Below, piece after piece: positions 16,400 through 24,307 of a stretch of 64,000 bases of DNA. The stretch lies in assembly GCF_963676325.1 (NCBI RefSeq), contig NZ_OY781099.1:3658001-3722000 (forward strand). Direction: 5' to 3'. The notes below the pieces were generated by a model. That model saw only the letters and a program-made list of their open reading frames with translations, made no database searches and was not told the DNA's origin. This DNA comes from an uncultured Bacteroides sp. (lineage in GTDB: Bacteria > Bacteroidota > Bacteroidia > Bacteroidales > Bacteroidaceae). Each line of letters begins with the position of its first letter. Within the stretch, counting starts at the first letter, position 1. The position numbers and the translations under genes were made by a program.

Positions 16400-16750
16400 C
16401 TACCCTCACTCCCTAACTTTTTTTTGTTAACTATCTGTTTATATGAACTTTGCAGAGTGATGGATGCATTTTGAACCATCACTTTACCTCCACTTTTTAG
16501 GGCTACCCTAACGATTTCGAGTCATTTATTACAATTTCGCGCACTCCTACCCAGATAAAAAGTTATCTATTTTATATGCTGCTAAAGCAAAATTCTGTAT
16601 CAAGGAATGGTTAAAATGTGTTATTCTGGCACGAAAAAAGTGAGGGTAGACACATTTCGTGATAGTTCCGTGATAGTTAAAAGTTCTACCCTAACGCTAT
16701 ACTAAACTATTAATCAGCAAGTTAAATCAAAAAGTGAGGGAGTGAGGGAT
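16400..16750. repeat. Intergenic repeat element with inverted ends
   Basis: The ends are inverted copies of each other: CCCTCACTCCCT at 16403-16414 and AGGGAGTGAGGG at 16737-16748. Related CTACCCT motifs recur inside (16503-16513, 16686-16696, and inverted at 16639-16649). It also has an 8-bp hairpin, AGTGATGG/CCATCACT (16456-16483), and the core CAGATAAAAAGTTATCT (16552-16568), which occurs again at 47073-47089. No gene is visible in this 400-bp gap. It looks like a small non-autonomous or regulatory repeat. Confidence 0.55.
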
Positions 16751-16790
16751 GAAAATAATTTTGCGTTGAGAACTTTTAAAAAGTTCAATT

Positions 16791-17531
16791 CTATACGTAA
16801 ATCATCTTCTTGGTCATTCCACCATCAATAACCAGATTCTGTCCGTTGATAAAGTTATTATCCTGATCACATAAGAAAAGACATGCCCGTGCAATATCGT
16901 CTGGTTTTCCTACTCTACCGGAAGGATGCTGTTCATGATCAGCTTCTGTAAGTGAATCATACTCTTTTGTCTGTATCCATCCGGGACTAATACAGTTGAC
17001 TGTAATATGAAACTCCGATAAAGAGAGTGCCAACGCATGAGTTAAAGAAACAATGCCTCCTTTTGAAGCGGCATAACCTTCACTGCCCGGTTCACTCATC
17101 AAATAACGAGTGGAGGACATATTTATGATTCGTCCATAAGAAGGCAACACCTCCATTTTAGAACGGTGCAAAGCCCACAATCTGGAAGTTATAAAAGCAG
17201 GACGAAGGTTGGTTGCAATAATTCGGTCGAACTGCTTAACAGTCATTTCCGTCAAAGGAGAGAATCCACCAATACCCACATTATTTATCAAGATATCAAT
17301 ATCTTCCCAATCAGCAAATAGTTGTTCCACAATTTCAGTCAAAGCAGTTACATCAGTCACATCTGCTTTAAAGAATAAACAGTTTTCTGATAAGGGAAAA
17401 GAAGAATCCGGCTCACAGGCATCACAAAAAGCCACCTTGGCTCCCGCAGCCACAAAAGCTTCTACAATACCTCGCCCGATTCCCTGAGAGCCACCGGTTA
17501 CAAATACTCGTTTATTTGACATTGTTTTCAT
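16791..17531 (-). CDS. Short-chain dehydrogenase/reductase
   Basis: A 246-residue classical SDR. The cofactor motif is TGGSQGIGRG (12-21), NNVG follows at about 83, and the catalytic residues are Ser139 or Ser140, Tyr153 and Lys157 (in YAASKGG). The C-terminal part has the common FINGQNLVIDGG block. Such enzymes oxidise or reduce hydroxyl/keto groups with NAD(P); the substrate cannot be told. Met4 (MSNKR) is an equally good start. The gene stands alone, on the strand opposite to the insertion sequence. Confidence 0.9.
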   Translation of the reverse strand: MKTMSNKRVFVTGGSQGIGRGIVEAFVAAGAKVAFCDACEPDSSFPLSENCLFFKADVTDVTALTEIVEQLFADWEDIDILINNVGIGGFSPLTEMTVKQFDRIIATNLRPAFITSRLWALHRSKMEVLPSYGRIINMSSTRYLMSEPGSEGYAASKGGIVSLTHALALSLSEFHITVNCISPGWIQTKEYDSLTEADHEQHPSGRVGKPDDIARACLFLCDQDNNFINGQNLVIDGGMTKKMIYV

Positions 17532-17603
17532 AAGATGCTTTTTTATTGTTAGTGAACCAATTTATAATTAACTGAATTCAGAGAAGAAAGTTCTATGAAA
17601 GAG

Positions 17604-18989
17604 TTATAAACAGCGTACTTCCTCCGGCAGATAGCCACTGCGGATTCTCCACTCCTGAGGATAGAGATTATTTGCTCTATTACCTATATTCTTCACAAAT
17701 CCCAGTGGAATATTTTTGTATTCCAGCAACACATATCCGCGTGGAGCAGATATATCTAAAGTAATGGCTTCTTTTCGTAAATAGGATATTGCCTGTTCAT
17801 AACTTAGTTCATAAGTTGAAAACTGATCAATATTCAATTCATTACTCATGGCCAGAGATTGGTGAGGAAGCAGATCTTTCCCTTTTACTTCACCTATAGT
17901 AATACCTGAATGAACTATCCTTAATTGCTGACGCAAGGTATTCACCAATTCCACAAAAGCTTTGCGGCAGGCAATAATAAAGTCGCCTCTTCTCTCCAGC
18001 TCAAAGTCTTCGGGATGCTGCAACCATTGTTTTGCTTGCTGAGGAATTTCCAAAGGTTTCTCTTTCTTATTTTTTTTAGATGACTTCCTCCGTAAAGGCT
18101 CAATGTCTTCCTCTCCCGTTTTACGCAATGCTGCAAGAAAAAAACCTTCTCCCTTGGTTTTATGAGGAAGGAATCTGTAAACCGGTGTGTTTGTACCTGC
18201 GAGATTACCGGTAATTCCCCACTCCTCCGGTATTTCCACAGAAAGAGACTCCGCTCCAAGTTCAGACTTTATCCATTCTATATTTTCTTCATCCTCTTTC
18301 AGATTATACGTACAGGTACTGTAGATAAGAATACCTCCTGGCTTCAGGCACGGCCATATATCGGCAATGATGCGTCGCTGACGTTGATAGCAGATTGTTA
18401 CATTCTCGGGACTCCATTCTTCTATTGCTCCCGGATCTTTACGAAACATTCCCTCTCCCGAGCATGGTACATCGGTGAGAATCAAATCAAAGAGTGCTCC
18501 TAAAGAAGAAAAGTCTGCCGGATCATTATTGGAAACAGCCACATCGGGGTGTCCCCACTTGATAAGATTCTCGGCAAGAATTTGTGATCGGTTACGAATA
18601 ACTTCGTTGGCTACCAGAAAACTTCCTTCGGGAAGCCGACTGCGAAGATGGGTGGACTTACCTCCTGGAGCAGCACATAAATCGAGAGCTACAGTCGGTT
18701 CTGTTATATATTTGTTTACCACTTGTTCCACAAACATGGAAGAAGCTTCCTGAACATAGTAACACCCTGCATGAAACAAAGGATCAAAAGTAAATGTAAG
18801 ACGTTTATTCAGATAGAAGCCTGTAGAACACCATGGTACAGTACTGGTTTCTTCGTGAGAAAGTGATTTCATTTCATTCACACGAATGCTTACAGGAGAT
18901 TCTTCCTGCAATGCACATTCCAGTTTGGCATATTCTTCTTCGCCTAAAAGCGCCTGAGTTTGATTTATAAAGGGAACCGGTAGCTTCAT
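17604..18989 (-). CDS. RNA m5C methyltransferase, NOL1/NOP2/Sun family (RsmF-like)
   Basis: A 461-residue protein. The SAM-binding core has DLCAAPGGKSTHL (about residue 104), DVPCSGEGMFRKDP with the conserved Cys of motif IV (about 174), and YSTCTYNLKEDEEN with the catalytic Cys of motif VI (about 225). A C-terminal RNA-binding extension after residue 290 (GYVLLEYKNIPLGFVKNIGNR) is typical of RsmF and its Bacteroidota relatives. It should methylate cytosine in 16S rRNA. An exact -7 box lies at 19009-19016. Confidence 0.9.
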   Translation of the reverse strand: MKLPVPFINQTQALLGEEEYAKLECALQEESPVSIRVNEMKSLSHEETSTVPWCSTGFYLNKRLTFTFDPLFHAGCYYVQEASSMFVEQVVNKYITEPTVALDLCAAPGGKSTHLRSRLPEGSFLVANEVIRNRSQILAENLIKWGHPDVAVSNNDPADFSSLGALFDLILTDVPCSGEGMFRKDPGAIEEWSPENVTICYQRQRRIIADIWPCLKPGGILIYSTCTYNLKEDEENIEWIKSELGAESLSVEIPEEWGITGNLAGTNTPVYRFLPHKTKGEGFFLAALRKTGEEDIEPLRRKSSKKNKKEKPLEIPQQAKQWLQHPEDFELERRGDFIIACRKAFVELVNTLRQQLRIVHSGITIGEVKGKDLLPHQSLAMSNELNIDQFSTYELSYEQAISYLRKEAITLDISAPRGYVLLEYKNIPLGFVKNIGNRANNLYPQEWRIRSGYLPEEVRCL

Positions 18990-19008
18990 TTAATCATATT
19001 TTATGATG

Positions 19009-19016
19009 CAAATATA
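19009..19016 (-). promoter_or_regulatory. Promoter -7 box of the rRNA methyltransferase gene
   Basis: On the minus strand TATATTTG is an exact -7 match 19 bp before the ATG at 18989. Confidence 0.55.
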
Positions 19017-19033
19017 CTTTATTCTACTCTTTT

Positions 19034-19066
19034 TTTGGGAAAAATAAAAAATAATTCATCTCTTTG
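19034..19066 (+). promoter_or_regulatory. Promoter of the sigma-factor operon
   Basis: TTTG (19034-19037), 21 bp, then TCTCTTTG (19059-19066), one base off the -7 consensus. It lies 57 bp before the start at 19124. Confidence 0.5.
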
Positions 19067-19123
19067 CAACTTTACGTGTACTATACTCCGTCTAACAAAT
19101 GAAGCGTTAAACAATTAAGACTT

Positions 19124-19774
19124 ATGAATATGAAACAATTTATGATTGCATTCATGATGATGCTGGCAATTAGCATCACTATGATGGGGCAAGCCTCACC
19201 AAAGAAGGCCGCACTTACAAAAAATCCAGCAGCGAATGTGACTCAGACAGTACAAACCACCTCCTCGGATTCAGATTCAATATCAAGCAATTCTCTAACA
19301 AGCCTTAAGTCTCTTGCACAGGATGACAATAGTGACAATGGTGAATTAAAATCTCTAAAAACGGAGTTACACGGATTACCTTTTGAAGATTCCGCAGGAT
19401 TACTTATACCAATTGTAGCAATCATCTTTGGTTGTGCAGTCCCTGTTTTGATTATTTTCTTCATTTTCTGGTACAGGCATAAAGATAAGCAAGCACAATA
19501 TCGCTTAGCTGAAAAAGCGCTGGAAAACGGAAAAGATATTCCTGAAGGACTATTCAAGGAAGCTCAGGAGCCTACAAACATTTATGCAAGAGGAGTAAAA
19601 AACGCCTTCCTTGGCCTAGGTTTAGGAATATTCCTCTGGGCACTGACCGGTGAATTCGGACTTGGGTGTATCGGCTTTATGGTTATGTTCATGGGTATCG
19701 GACAGATTGTTATTCATTACACCCAGAAGCCTTCTGATAAAAACAAAATAGATCAAAAGTCAGACGAAGAATGA
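19124..19774 (+). CDS. DUF6249-type membrane protein, first gene of a sigma-factor operon
   Basis: A 216-residue protein with a signal peptide (about 1-24, ending MMGQA), an extracytoplasmic Ser/Asp-rich stretch, a strong membrane segment (about 93-116), a cytoplasmic linker (AEKALENGKDIPEGLF, characteristic of DUF6249) and one or two further membrane segments (about 160-200). The function is unknown. Its stop overlaps the start of the sigma-factor gene (ATGA), which indicates translational coupling. It could sense an envelope signal for that sigma factor; this is inference from position only. Confidence 0.78.
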   Translation: MNMKQFMIAFMMMLAISITMMGQASPKKAALTKNPAANVTQTVQTTSSDSDSISSNSLTSLKSLAQDDNSDNGELKSLKTELHGLPFEDSAGLLIPIVAIIFGCAVPVLIIFFIFWYRHKDKQAQYRLAEKALENGKDIPEGLFKEAQEPTNIYARGVKNAFLGLGLGIFLWALTGEFGLGCIGFMVMFMGIGQIVIHYTQKPSDKNKIDQKSDEE

Positions 19775-20316
19775 GTCAGCTCAACGATATATCGTTAGTC
19801 GCACAGGTCGTGGTGTTAAAAAACACCAGGGCCTTTGACGAGCTGGTTAAGAAGCACCAATCGGCCATCCGAAGGTTCTTTCTTAACCAGACACTTGGCG
19901 ACAACGAATTGAGTGACGACCTGGCTCAGGAAACGTTTATTAAAGCCTACACCAATATTGCAAGCTTTAAAAATCTGTCGAACTTCTCAACATGGCTTTA
20001 TCGTATTGCATATAATGTATTTTATGATTATATTCGCAGCTATAAAGAGACATCAGAAATTGATGCAAGAGAAGTAGATGCCATACACCATTCCGAGCAG
20101 GAAAATATAGGGCAAAAGATGGATATTTACCAATCACTCAAGACGTTAAAAGAAGTGGAGCGAACCTGCGTCACCTTATTCTATATGGAAGATGTGAGTA
20201 TAGATAAGATTGCAGGGATTATTGGAAGCCCAACAGGAACTGTTAAATCGCATTTATCCCGGGGTAAAGAAAAACTAGCTACTTACTTAAAACAAAACGG
20301 TTATGAAGGAAATTGA
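19771..20316 (+). CDS. ECF-type RNA polymerase sigma factor
   Basis: A 181-residue sigma-70 family protein with region 2 (DDLAQETFIKAYTNI and FSTWLYRIAYNVFYDYIR) and region 4 (SIDKIAGIIGSPTGTVKSHLSRGKEKL, a helix-turn-helix). No region 1 or 3 is present, as expected for the extracytoplasmic-function group. It sits between two membrane-protein genes and overlaps both (4 bp upstream, 14 bp downstream). The likely anti-sigma candidate is the downstream gene. Its target promoter is unknown. Confidence 0.92.
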   Translation: MSQLNDISLVAQVVVLKNTRAFDELVKKHQSAIRRFFLNQTLGDNELSDDLAQETFIKAYTNIASFKNLSNFSTWLYRIAYNVFYDYIRSYKETSEIDAREVDAIHHSEQENIGQKMDIYQSLKTLKEVERTCVTLFYMEDVSIDKIAGIIGSPTGTVKSHLSRGKEKLATYLKQNGYEGN

Positions 20317-20629
20317 TGATAAGATGATAAACCAATTCTTCCAGGCAGAGAAGAGAGAGGTTAAGGACAATGGCTTCTCACGGAGGGTAATGCGCAATTT
20401 ACCTGACCGCGGAGAGAAGCTTTCAAAAATGTGGACCGCTTTTTGTATGATCATCGGAATTGTACTATTTTTCCTTTTTGATGGTCTGGATGCAATACTA
20501 AATATTTTGCGGGAAGCATTTAACGGAGCCATGCAAAGCGGGATTACACATCTGGATACAAAATCATTACTCATAGCAGCAATAGTACTTATAGGTCTTG
20601 GAGTAAAAAAAGTTTGCCAGACAGAATAA
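20303..20629 (+). CDS. DUF5056-type small membrane protein, candidate anti-sigma factor
   Basis: A 108-residue protein. The N-terminal 40 or so residues are charged and cytoplasmic (INQFFQAEKREVKDNGFSRR), then come two membrane segments (about 45-65 and 88-104). It starts inside the sigma-factor gene. A short soluble N-terminus next to membrane helices, co-translated with an ECF sigma factor, is the arrangement of many anti-sigma factors, but I see no zinc-binding HxxxCxxC motif. Function by context only. Confidence 0.7.
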   Translation: MKEIDDKMINQFFQAEKREVKDNGFSRRVMRNLPDRGEKLSKMWTAFCMIIGIVLFFLFDGLDAILNILREAFNGAMQSGITHLDTKSLLIAAIVLIGLGVKKVCQTE

Positions 20630-20668
20630 AATATCTATAAAAAATTACAATAATACGTTATTTTTTTA

Positions 20669-20676
20669 TATATTTG
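20669..20676 (+). promoter_or_regulatory. Promoter -7 box of the histidine kinase operon
   Basis: TATATTTG is an exact -7 match 23 bp before the start at 20700. No -33 TTTG is evident. Confidence 0.55.
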
Positions 20677-20699
20677 CGATATACAAATAGTTAACAACT

Positions 20700-22745
20700 A
20701 TGAATATTCCACCGCAACATATAAAAAATGCTATTTTTATTTATATTTTATGGTTGGTAATGAACAGCTGTAACACTCATCATAGTGAAAAAACAGTTGA
20801 TAGATATTCTTTTGTTGATTCATTAATTGAATATTTTAAAAACACATCAATCCAACGCCCCGACATAGCAAAGCAAAAACTACTAAAAATCAGGCATATA
20901 ATAAGTGACAGCATTGAATATTATAAGCTTACTCAGTTCATAAGTTATGCTTATTTTCATAACAACCAGCTTGACTCTGCAATTTTACTAAACAATAAAG
21001 TAATTCATTTTTGCAATAAAAAATCTCCGAACCTTACAGGGCTAGCAGAATTGGAGACATATGCCTATTTTCACAGAAGTAATTTCCTACATATAAATAA
21101 TAAGCCCGATTCTGCTATTTTTTATCTAAAGAAAGCTTATAGTGCTGCCTATCGTACTAAAGACCATAAGGAATTAGCTACAATCTATATCTATTTAGCT
21201 TATAATTATTCTCTGATGAATAATTTCACTATGGCTACTTATTTCTATCAGAAGGCAAAAACTACAGCTGATGCACAACGCCTAAACTGTGAAACCTATT
21301 CGGCTATCAACACAGGACTGGCAAAAGTATATTTGAACCTGAACAATTTCAAAATGGCAGGTTATTATTTAAATATTGCAGAGAAAAATTATAAGAGACT
21401 GACACCTTACAAACAATTTGTCTTTGCTAATATAAAAGCCGATTATTACTACTCTACTAAAAACTATCAAAAAGCCCTGAATTGGTATATAAAAGCAAGC
21501 AAATTAAGCAAAACATTTAAACTAAAGGCTTATACAGGCATTGCTGAATGTAATTTGGGAGAGATTTATCTTTTATTAAACAAAACAGATTCAGCAAAAA
21601 TCTATTTAGATAAAGCTTACGTTCTTATTCCCAAGACTAACAACAATGAAAATATTACTTTCTACATAAATGGACTTTATGCGGAACTGGCTTTAAAAGA
21701 GAACAATTTAAAAAGAGCCAAGGAACTGTTATTTAAGCATTACGATCTTTCCAAAATCAGTAGCCAGAATATTTATCTTCATACCAAAAGATTAGAATCT
21801 CTCTATGAGAAAAAAGGCGATTTCAGTAAAGCCTACTTTTACAGTAAAAGAGTAAACCATCTGAATGATTCTCTGAATAAAAAAACTACTTCAAATGTGA
21901 TTTTAGAGTTTGATTCACGATATAGTGCGGAAACATCTCATTTAAAACAGGATCTTATCATCTCTAAAAGCAAAGCTGAATTGCAGACAACACGTTTAAT
22001 CAGCATTCTCTCTATTTCAGCATTAATTATTGGTATAATAACGATTTTCATCATTATTTCTCATTCCCGCAGAAAAAGAGAATCCAGATTTGCCAGACAA
22101 GTAACAACTATTACTAAGTTACGCATGGAAAATGTTCGTAACCGGATATCTCCTCATGTTTTATATAATATATTAAATACAGTAATACCGACTTTCAAAC
22201 ATGACGACAACCTTGTTCATTTGTTTAGAATATTAGTACAGTCGCTACGTAACAACCTGATTATCTCTGATAAGATGACAGTTGCACTTGAAGATGAGAT
22301 GGAATTTGTGAAAAACTATATTGAATTCCGCAAAAAAGCCAGCAATTCACAGATTGAGGTAAATTGGATTATTTCTCCTGATGTACCATTAGACACGTTG
22401 ATAATATCTATGATTATTCAGATACCTGTAGAGAACTCTTTCAAATATGCATTCGAGGATGAACAGAATGATGCACAGGTTGACATAAACATTTCCACAG
22501 ATAATAATGTTCTCTGTATCATCATTGTAGATAACGGAATAGGTTTTAACCCAGGAAGGCATCTCGGAGATAAAAACAGCACTGGCATTGGATTAAAGAT
22601 TATATTTCAAACAATAGAATTACTTAATCGCAGAAATCAGGAAAAAATATTTTTCAACATAGAGGATATTAAATGCCTTTCACCAGATCTGCATGGTACA
22701 AAAACCACTATTAATATTCCATTAAAATACAATTTCGAACTATGA
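20700..22745 (+). CDS. TPR-containing sensor histidine kinase (LytS/YehU family)
   Basis: A 681-residue protein. The N-terminal hydrophobic segment ends in LVMNSC (Cys24), a possible lipobox or signal peptide. TPR repeats fill about residues 60-400 (NNQLDSAILLNNK, NKPDSAIFYLKKAY, NFKMAGYYLNIAE, NYQKALNWYIKAS). One membrane segment lies at about 434-456. The His_kinase domain has the phospho-acceptor His486 in RISPHVLYNILN, and the ATPase part has PVENSFKYAF and VDNGIGFNPG. TPRs should be periplasmic and sense a signal. It overlaps the response-regulator gene by 4 bp (ATGA), so the two form a pair. Confidence 0.9.
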   Translation: MNIPPQHIKNAIFIYILWLVMNSCNTHHSEKTVDRYSFVDSLIEYFKNTSIQRPDIAKQKLLKIRHIISDSIEYYKLTQFISYAYFHNNQLDSAILLNNKVIHFCNKKSPNLTGLAELETYAYFHRSNFLHINNKPDSAIFYLKKAYSAAYRTKDHKELATIYIYLAYNYSLMNNFTMATYFYQKAKTTADAQRLNCETYSAINTGLAKVYLNLNNFKMAGYYLNIAEKNYKRLTPYKQFVFANIKADYYYSTKNYQKALNWYIKASKLSKTFKLKAYTGIAECNLGEIYLLLNKTDSAKIYLDKAYVLIPKTNNNENITFYINGLYAELALKENNLKRAKELLFKHYDLSKISSQNIYLHTKRLESLYEKKGDFSKAYFYSKRVNHLNDSLNKKTTSNVILEFDSRYSAETSHLKQDLIISKSKAELQTTRLISILSISALIIGIITIFIIISHSRRKRESRFARQVTTITKLRMENVRNRISPHVLYNILNTVIPTFKHDDNLVHLFRILVQSLRNNLIISDKMTVALEDEMEFVKNYIEFRKKASNSQIEVNWIISPDVPLDTLIISMIIQIPVENSFKYAFEDEQNDAQVDINISTDNNVLCIIIVDNGIGFNPGRHLGDKNSTGIGLKIIFQTIELLNRRNQEKIFFNIEDIKCLSPDLHGTKTTINIPLKYNFEL

Positions 22746-23503
22746 AAACACCTTTAACAACGATTATTGTCGATGATGATAGTAACTCGATAGTAACCCT
22801 CTGCAAGGATTTGGCCAATTATCCTGAAATTAAGGTTATTGAAACAACAACATCGACTGATAAAGCAAAAAAAATTATAGTGCAACATCAGCCTGACTTG
22901 CTTTTTTTGGATATCGAAATGCCTAAAATGACTGGAATAGAGTTACTGCACGAAATACGAACATTAGTTCATCCAGACATATATGTTGTTTTTTATAGTG
23001 CTTTTGACAAATATATGATCGATGCATTGCGATCATCGGTTTTCGATTATCTGATAAAACCCTATCAGCCGATAGAGCTATCCAATATTATTGAACGAAT
23101 CAAACAGCAGCCTAAAAAAGAGAAAGCAAACATAGAACAGTCAATACGCCGTTTGCTTACCAATGACCGTAAGTTTGCTCTGCAAGGAATTTCCGGATTA
23201 CTATTATTAAGAGCAAACGAGGTTCTTTGCTTTCAATATATTGATAATATGCGAAGCTGGCAAATTACCATGACAGATCTTTCTGTACATAAACTTAGAA
23301 CAGGGATTATTGCAAAAGATTTATTATCATTTAGTCCTTCATTTATGCAGATAAATCAGGAATGCATCCTGAATACTGATTACTTAGCATCAATAGAAAA
23401 CAAATCATTAAAATGTATTTTATATCCACCATTCAATAATCTCGAGATTCATGCATCAAGAAGATACTATTCTAAATTAAAGGATCAATTAGATATCCTT
23501 TAA
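22742..23503 (+). CDS. LytTR-family response regulator
   Basis: A 253-residue protein. The receiver domain (about 5-120) has the acidic pocket DDD at 11-13, phospho-acceptor Asp57 (LFLDIEMPKMTG) and the conserved Lys in DYLIKPYQP. The C-terminal half (about 145-250) resembles a LytTR DNA-binding domain, with QINQECILNTDYLASIE near the end, though its first strands are divergent. It should bind direct repeats upstream of target genes when phosphorylated by the upstream kinase. No target is visible nearby. Confidence 0.9.
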   Translation: MKTPLTTIIVDDDSNSIVTLCKDLANYPEIKVIETTTSTDKAKKIIVQHQPDLLFLDIEMPKMTGIELLHEIRTLVHPDIYVVFYSAFDKYMIDALRSSVFDYLIKPYQPIELSNIIERIKQQPKKEKANIEQSIRRLLTNDRKFALQGISGLLLLRANEVLCFQYIDNMRSWQITMTDLSVHKLRTGIIAKDLLSFSPSFMQINQECILNTDYLASIENKSLKCILYPPFNNLEIHASRRYYSKLKDQLDIL

Positions 23504-23571
23504 AAAGCCATAAACAATAGGAACACTGCCACATTTCTTGTAACAAACAACACCTTTTATTGATTTATCAT

Positions 23572-23579
23572 TATATTTG
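23572..23579 (+). promoter_or_regulatory. Promoter -7 box of the cytidylate-kinase-like gene
   Basis: TATATTTG is an exact -7 match, 21 bp before the ATG at 23601. Confidence 0.55.
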
Positions 23580-23600
23580 TTCCAGACAAATTAATCAATC

Positions 23601-24230
23601 ATGAATAATAAGTACACAATAAATATTGGGCGGCAACTTGGCAGTGGTGGACGAGAAATTGGAACAAAGCTTGCCAGACAGCTAGATATTGCTTTCTATG
23701 ATAAAGAACTGATAAATATAGCGTCACAAGAAAGTGGTCTTTGCAAGGAGTTCTTTGAAAAGGCAGATGAGAAGGTATCACAGAGCATCTTTGGCGGACT
23801 GTTTGGTGCGCGTTTTCCATTTATCAATGATGGATCATTGTCTGGCAACAACTGCTTAAGTAACGATGCACTATTCAAAATACAAAGTGATGTAATCCGA
23901 GAGCTAGCGAAACAGAAGTCGTGCCTCTTTGTAGGAAGATGTGCAGATTATATTCTACGCGAGAATCCTGGATGTGTGAACATATTTATTTCTGCTCCGA
24001 AGGAAGATCGAATTAAGCGCCTCTGTCAGAATATGGCTATTGATGCTGAAAAGGCTGAAGAGCTGATTGAGAAAACAGATCGCGAACGTGCTTCTTATTA
24101 CAATTATTACAGTTATAAAGTATGGGGAGCAGCCTCTACTTATCATCTATGTATTGATTCATCTTCACTTGGTATCGATGAAACAGTTGAGTTTATAAAA
24201 CTATTTATCCAGAAGAAGCTGGGGTTATAA
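23601..24230 (+). CDS. Cytidylate-kinase-like protein
   Basis: A 209-residue protein of the cytidylate-kinase-like family (Cytidylate_kin2). The nucleotide loop is IGRQLGSGGREIGTKLA, without the usual GKS/T, as is normal for this family. FVGRCADYIL and a C-terminal lid region (TDRERASYYNYYSY) follow. The substrate is unknown, and some members are not true CMP kinases. The window also encodes a canonical Cmk at 54398-55090, so this is a paralogue with a separate role. It ends 15 bp before a bidirectional terminator. Confidence 0.85.
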   Translation: MNNKYTINIGRQLGSGGREIGTKLARQLDIAFYDKELINIASQESGLCKEFFEKADEKVSQSIFGGLFGARFPFINDGSLSGNNCLSNDALFKIQSDVIRELAKQKSCLFVGRCADYILRENPGCVNIFISAPKEDRIKRLCQNMAIDAEKAEELIEKTDRERASYYNYYSYKVWGAASTYHLCIDSSSLGIDETVEFIKLFIQKKLGL

Positions 24231-24244
24231 TTAAGGAAAACAAT

Positions 24245-24290
24245 AAAAAAGCGTTCAAATAGTATTCTAATACTATTTGAACGCTTTTTT
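24245..24290. terminator. Bidirectional terminator
   Basis: A perfect 22-bp stem with a 2-nt loop between convergent genes: AAAAAAGCGTTCAAATAG begins the left arm at 24245 and the right arm ends in CGCTTTTTT at 24290. It can end transcription from both sides. Confidence 0.92.
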
Positions 24291-24307
24291 ATATTCAGAT
24301 TATTATT

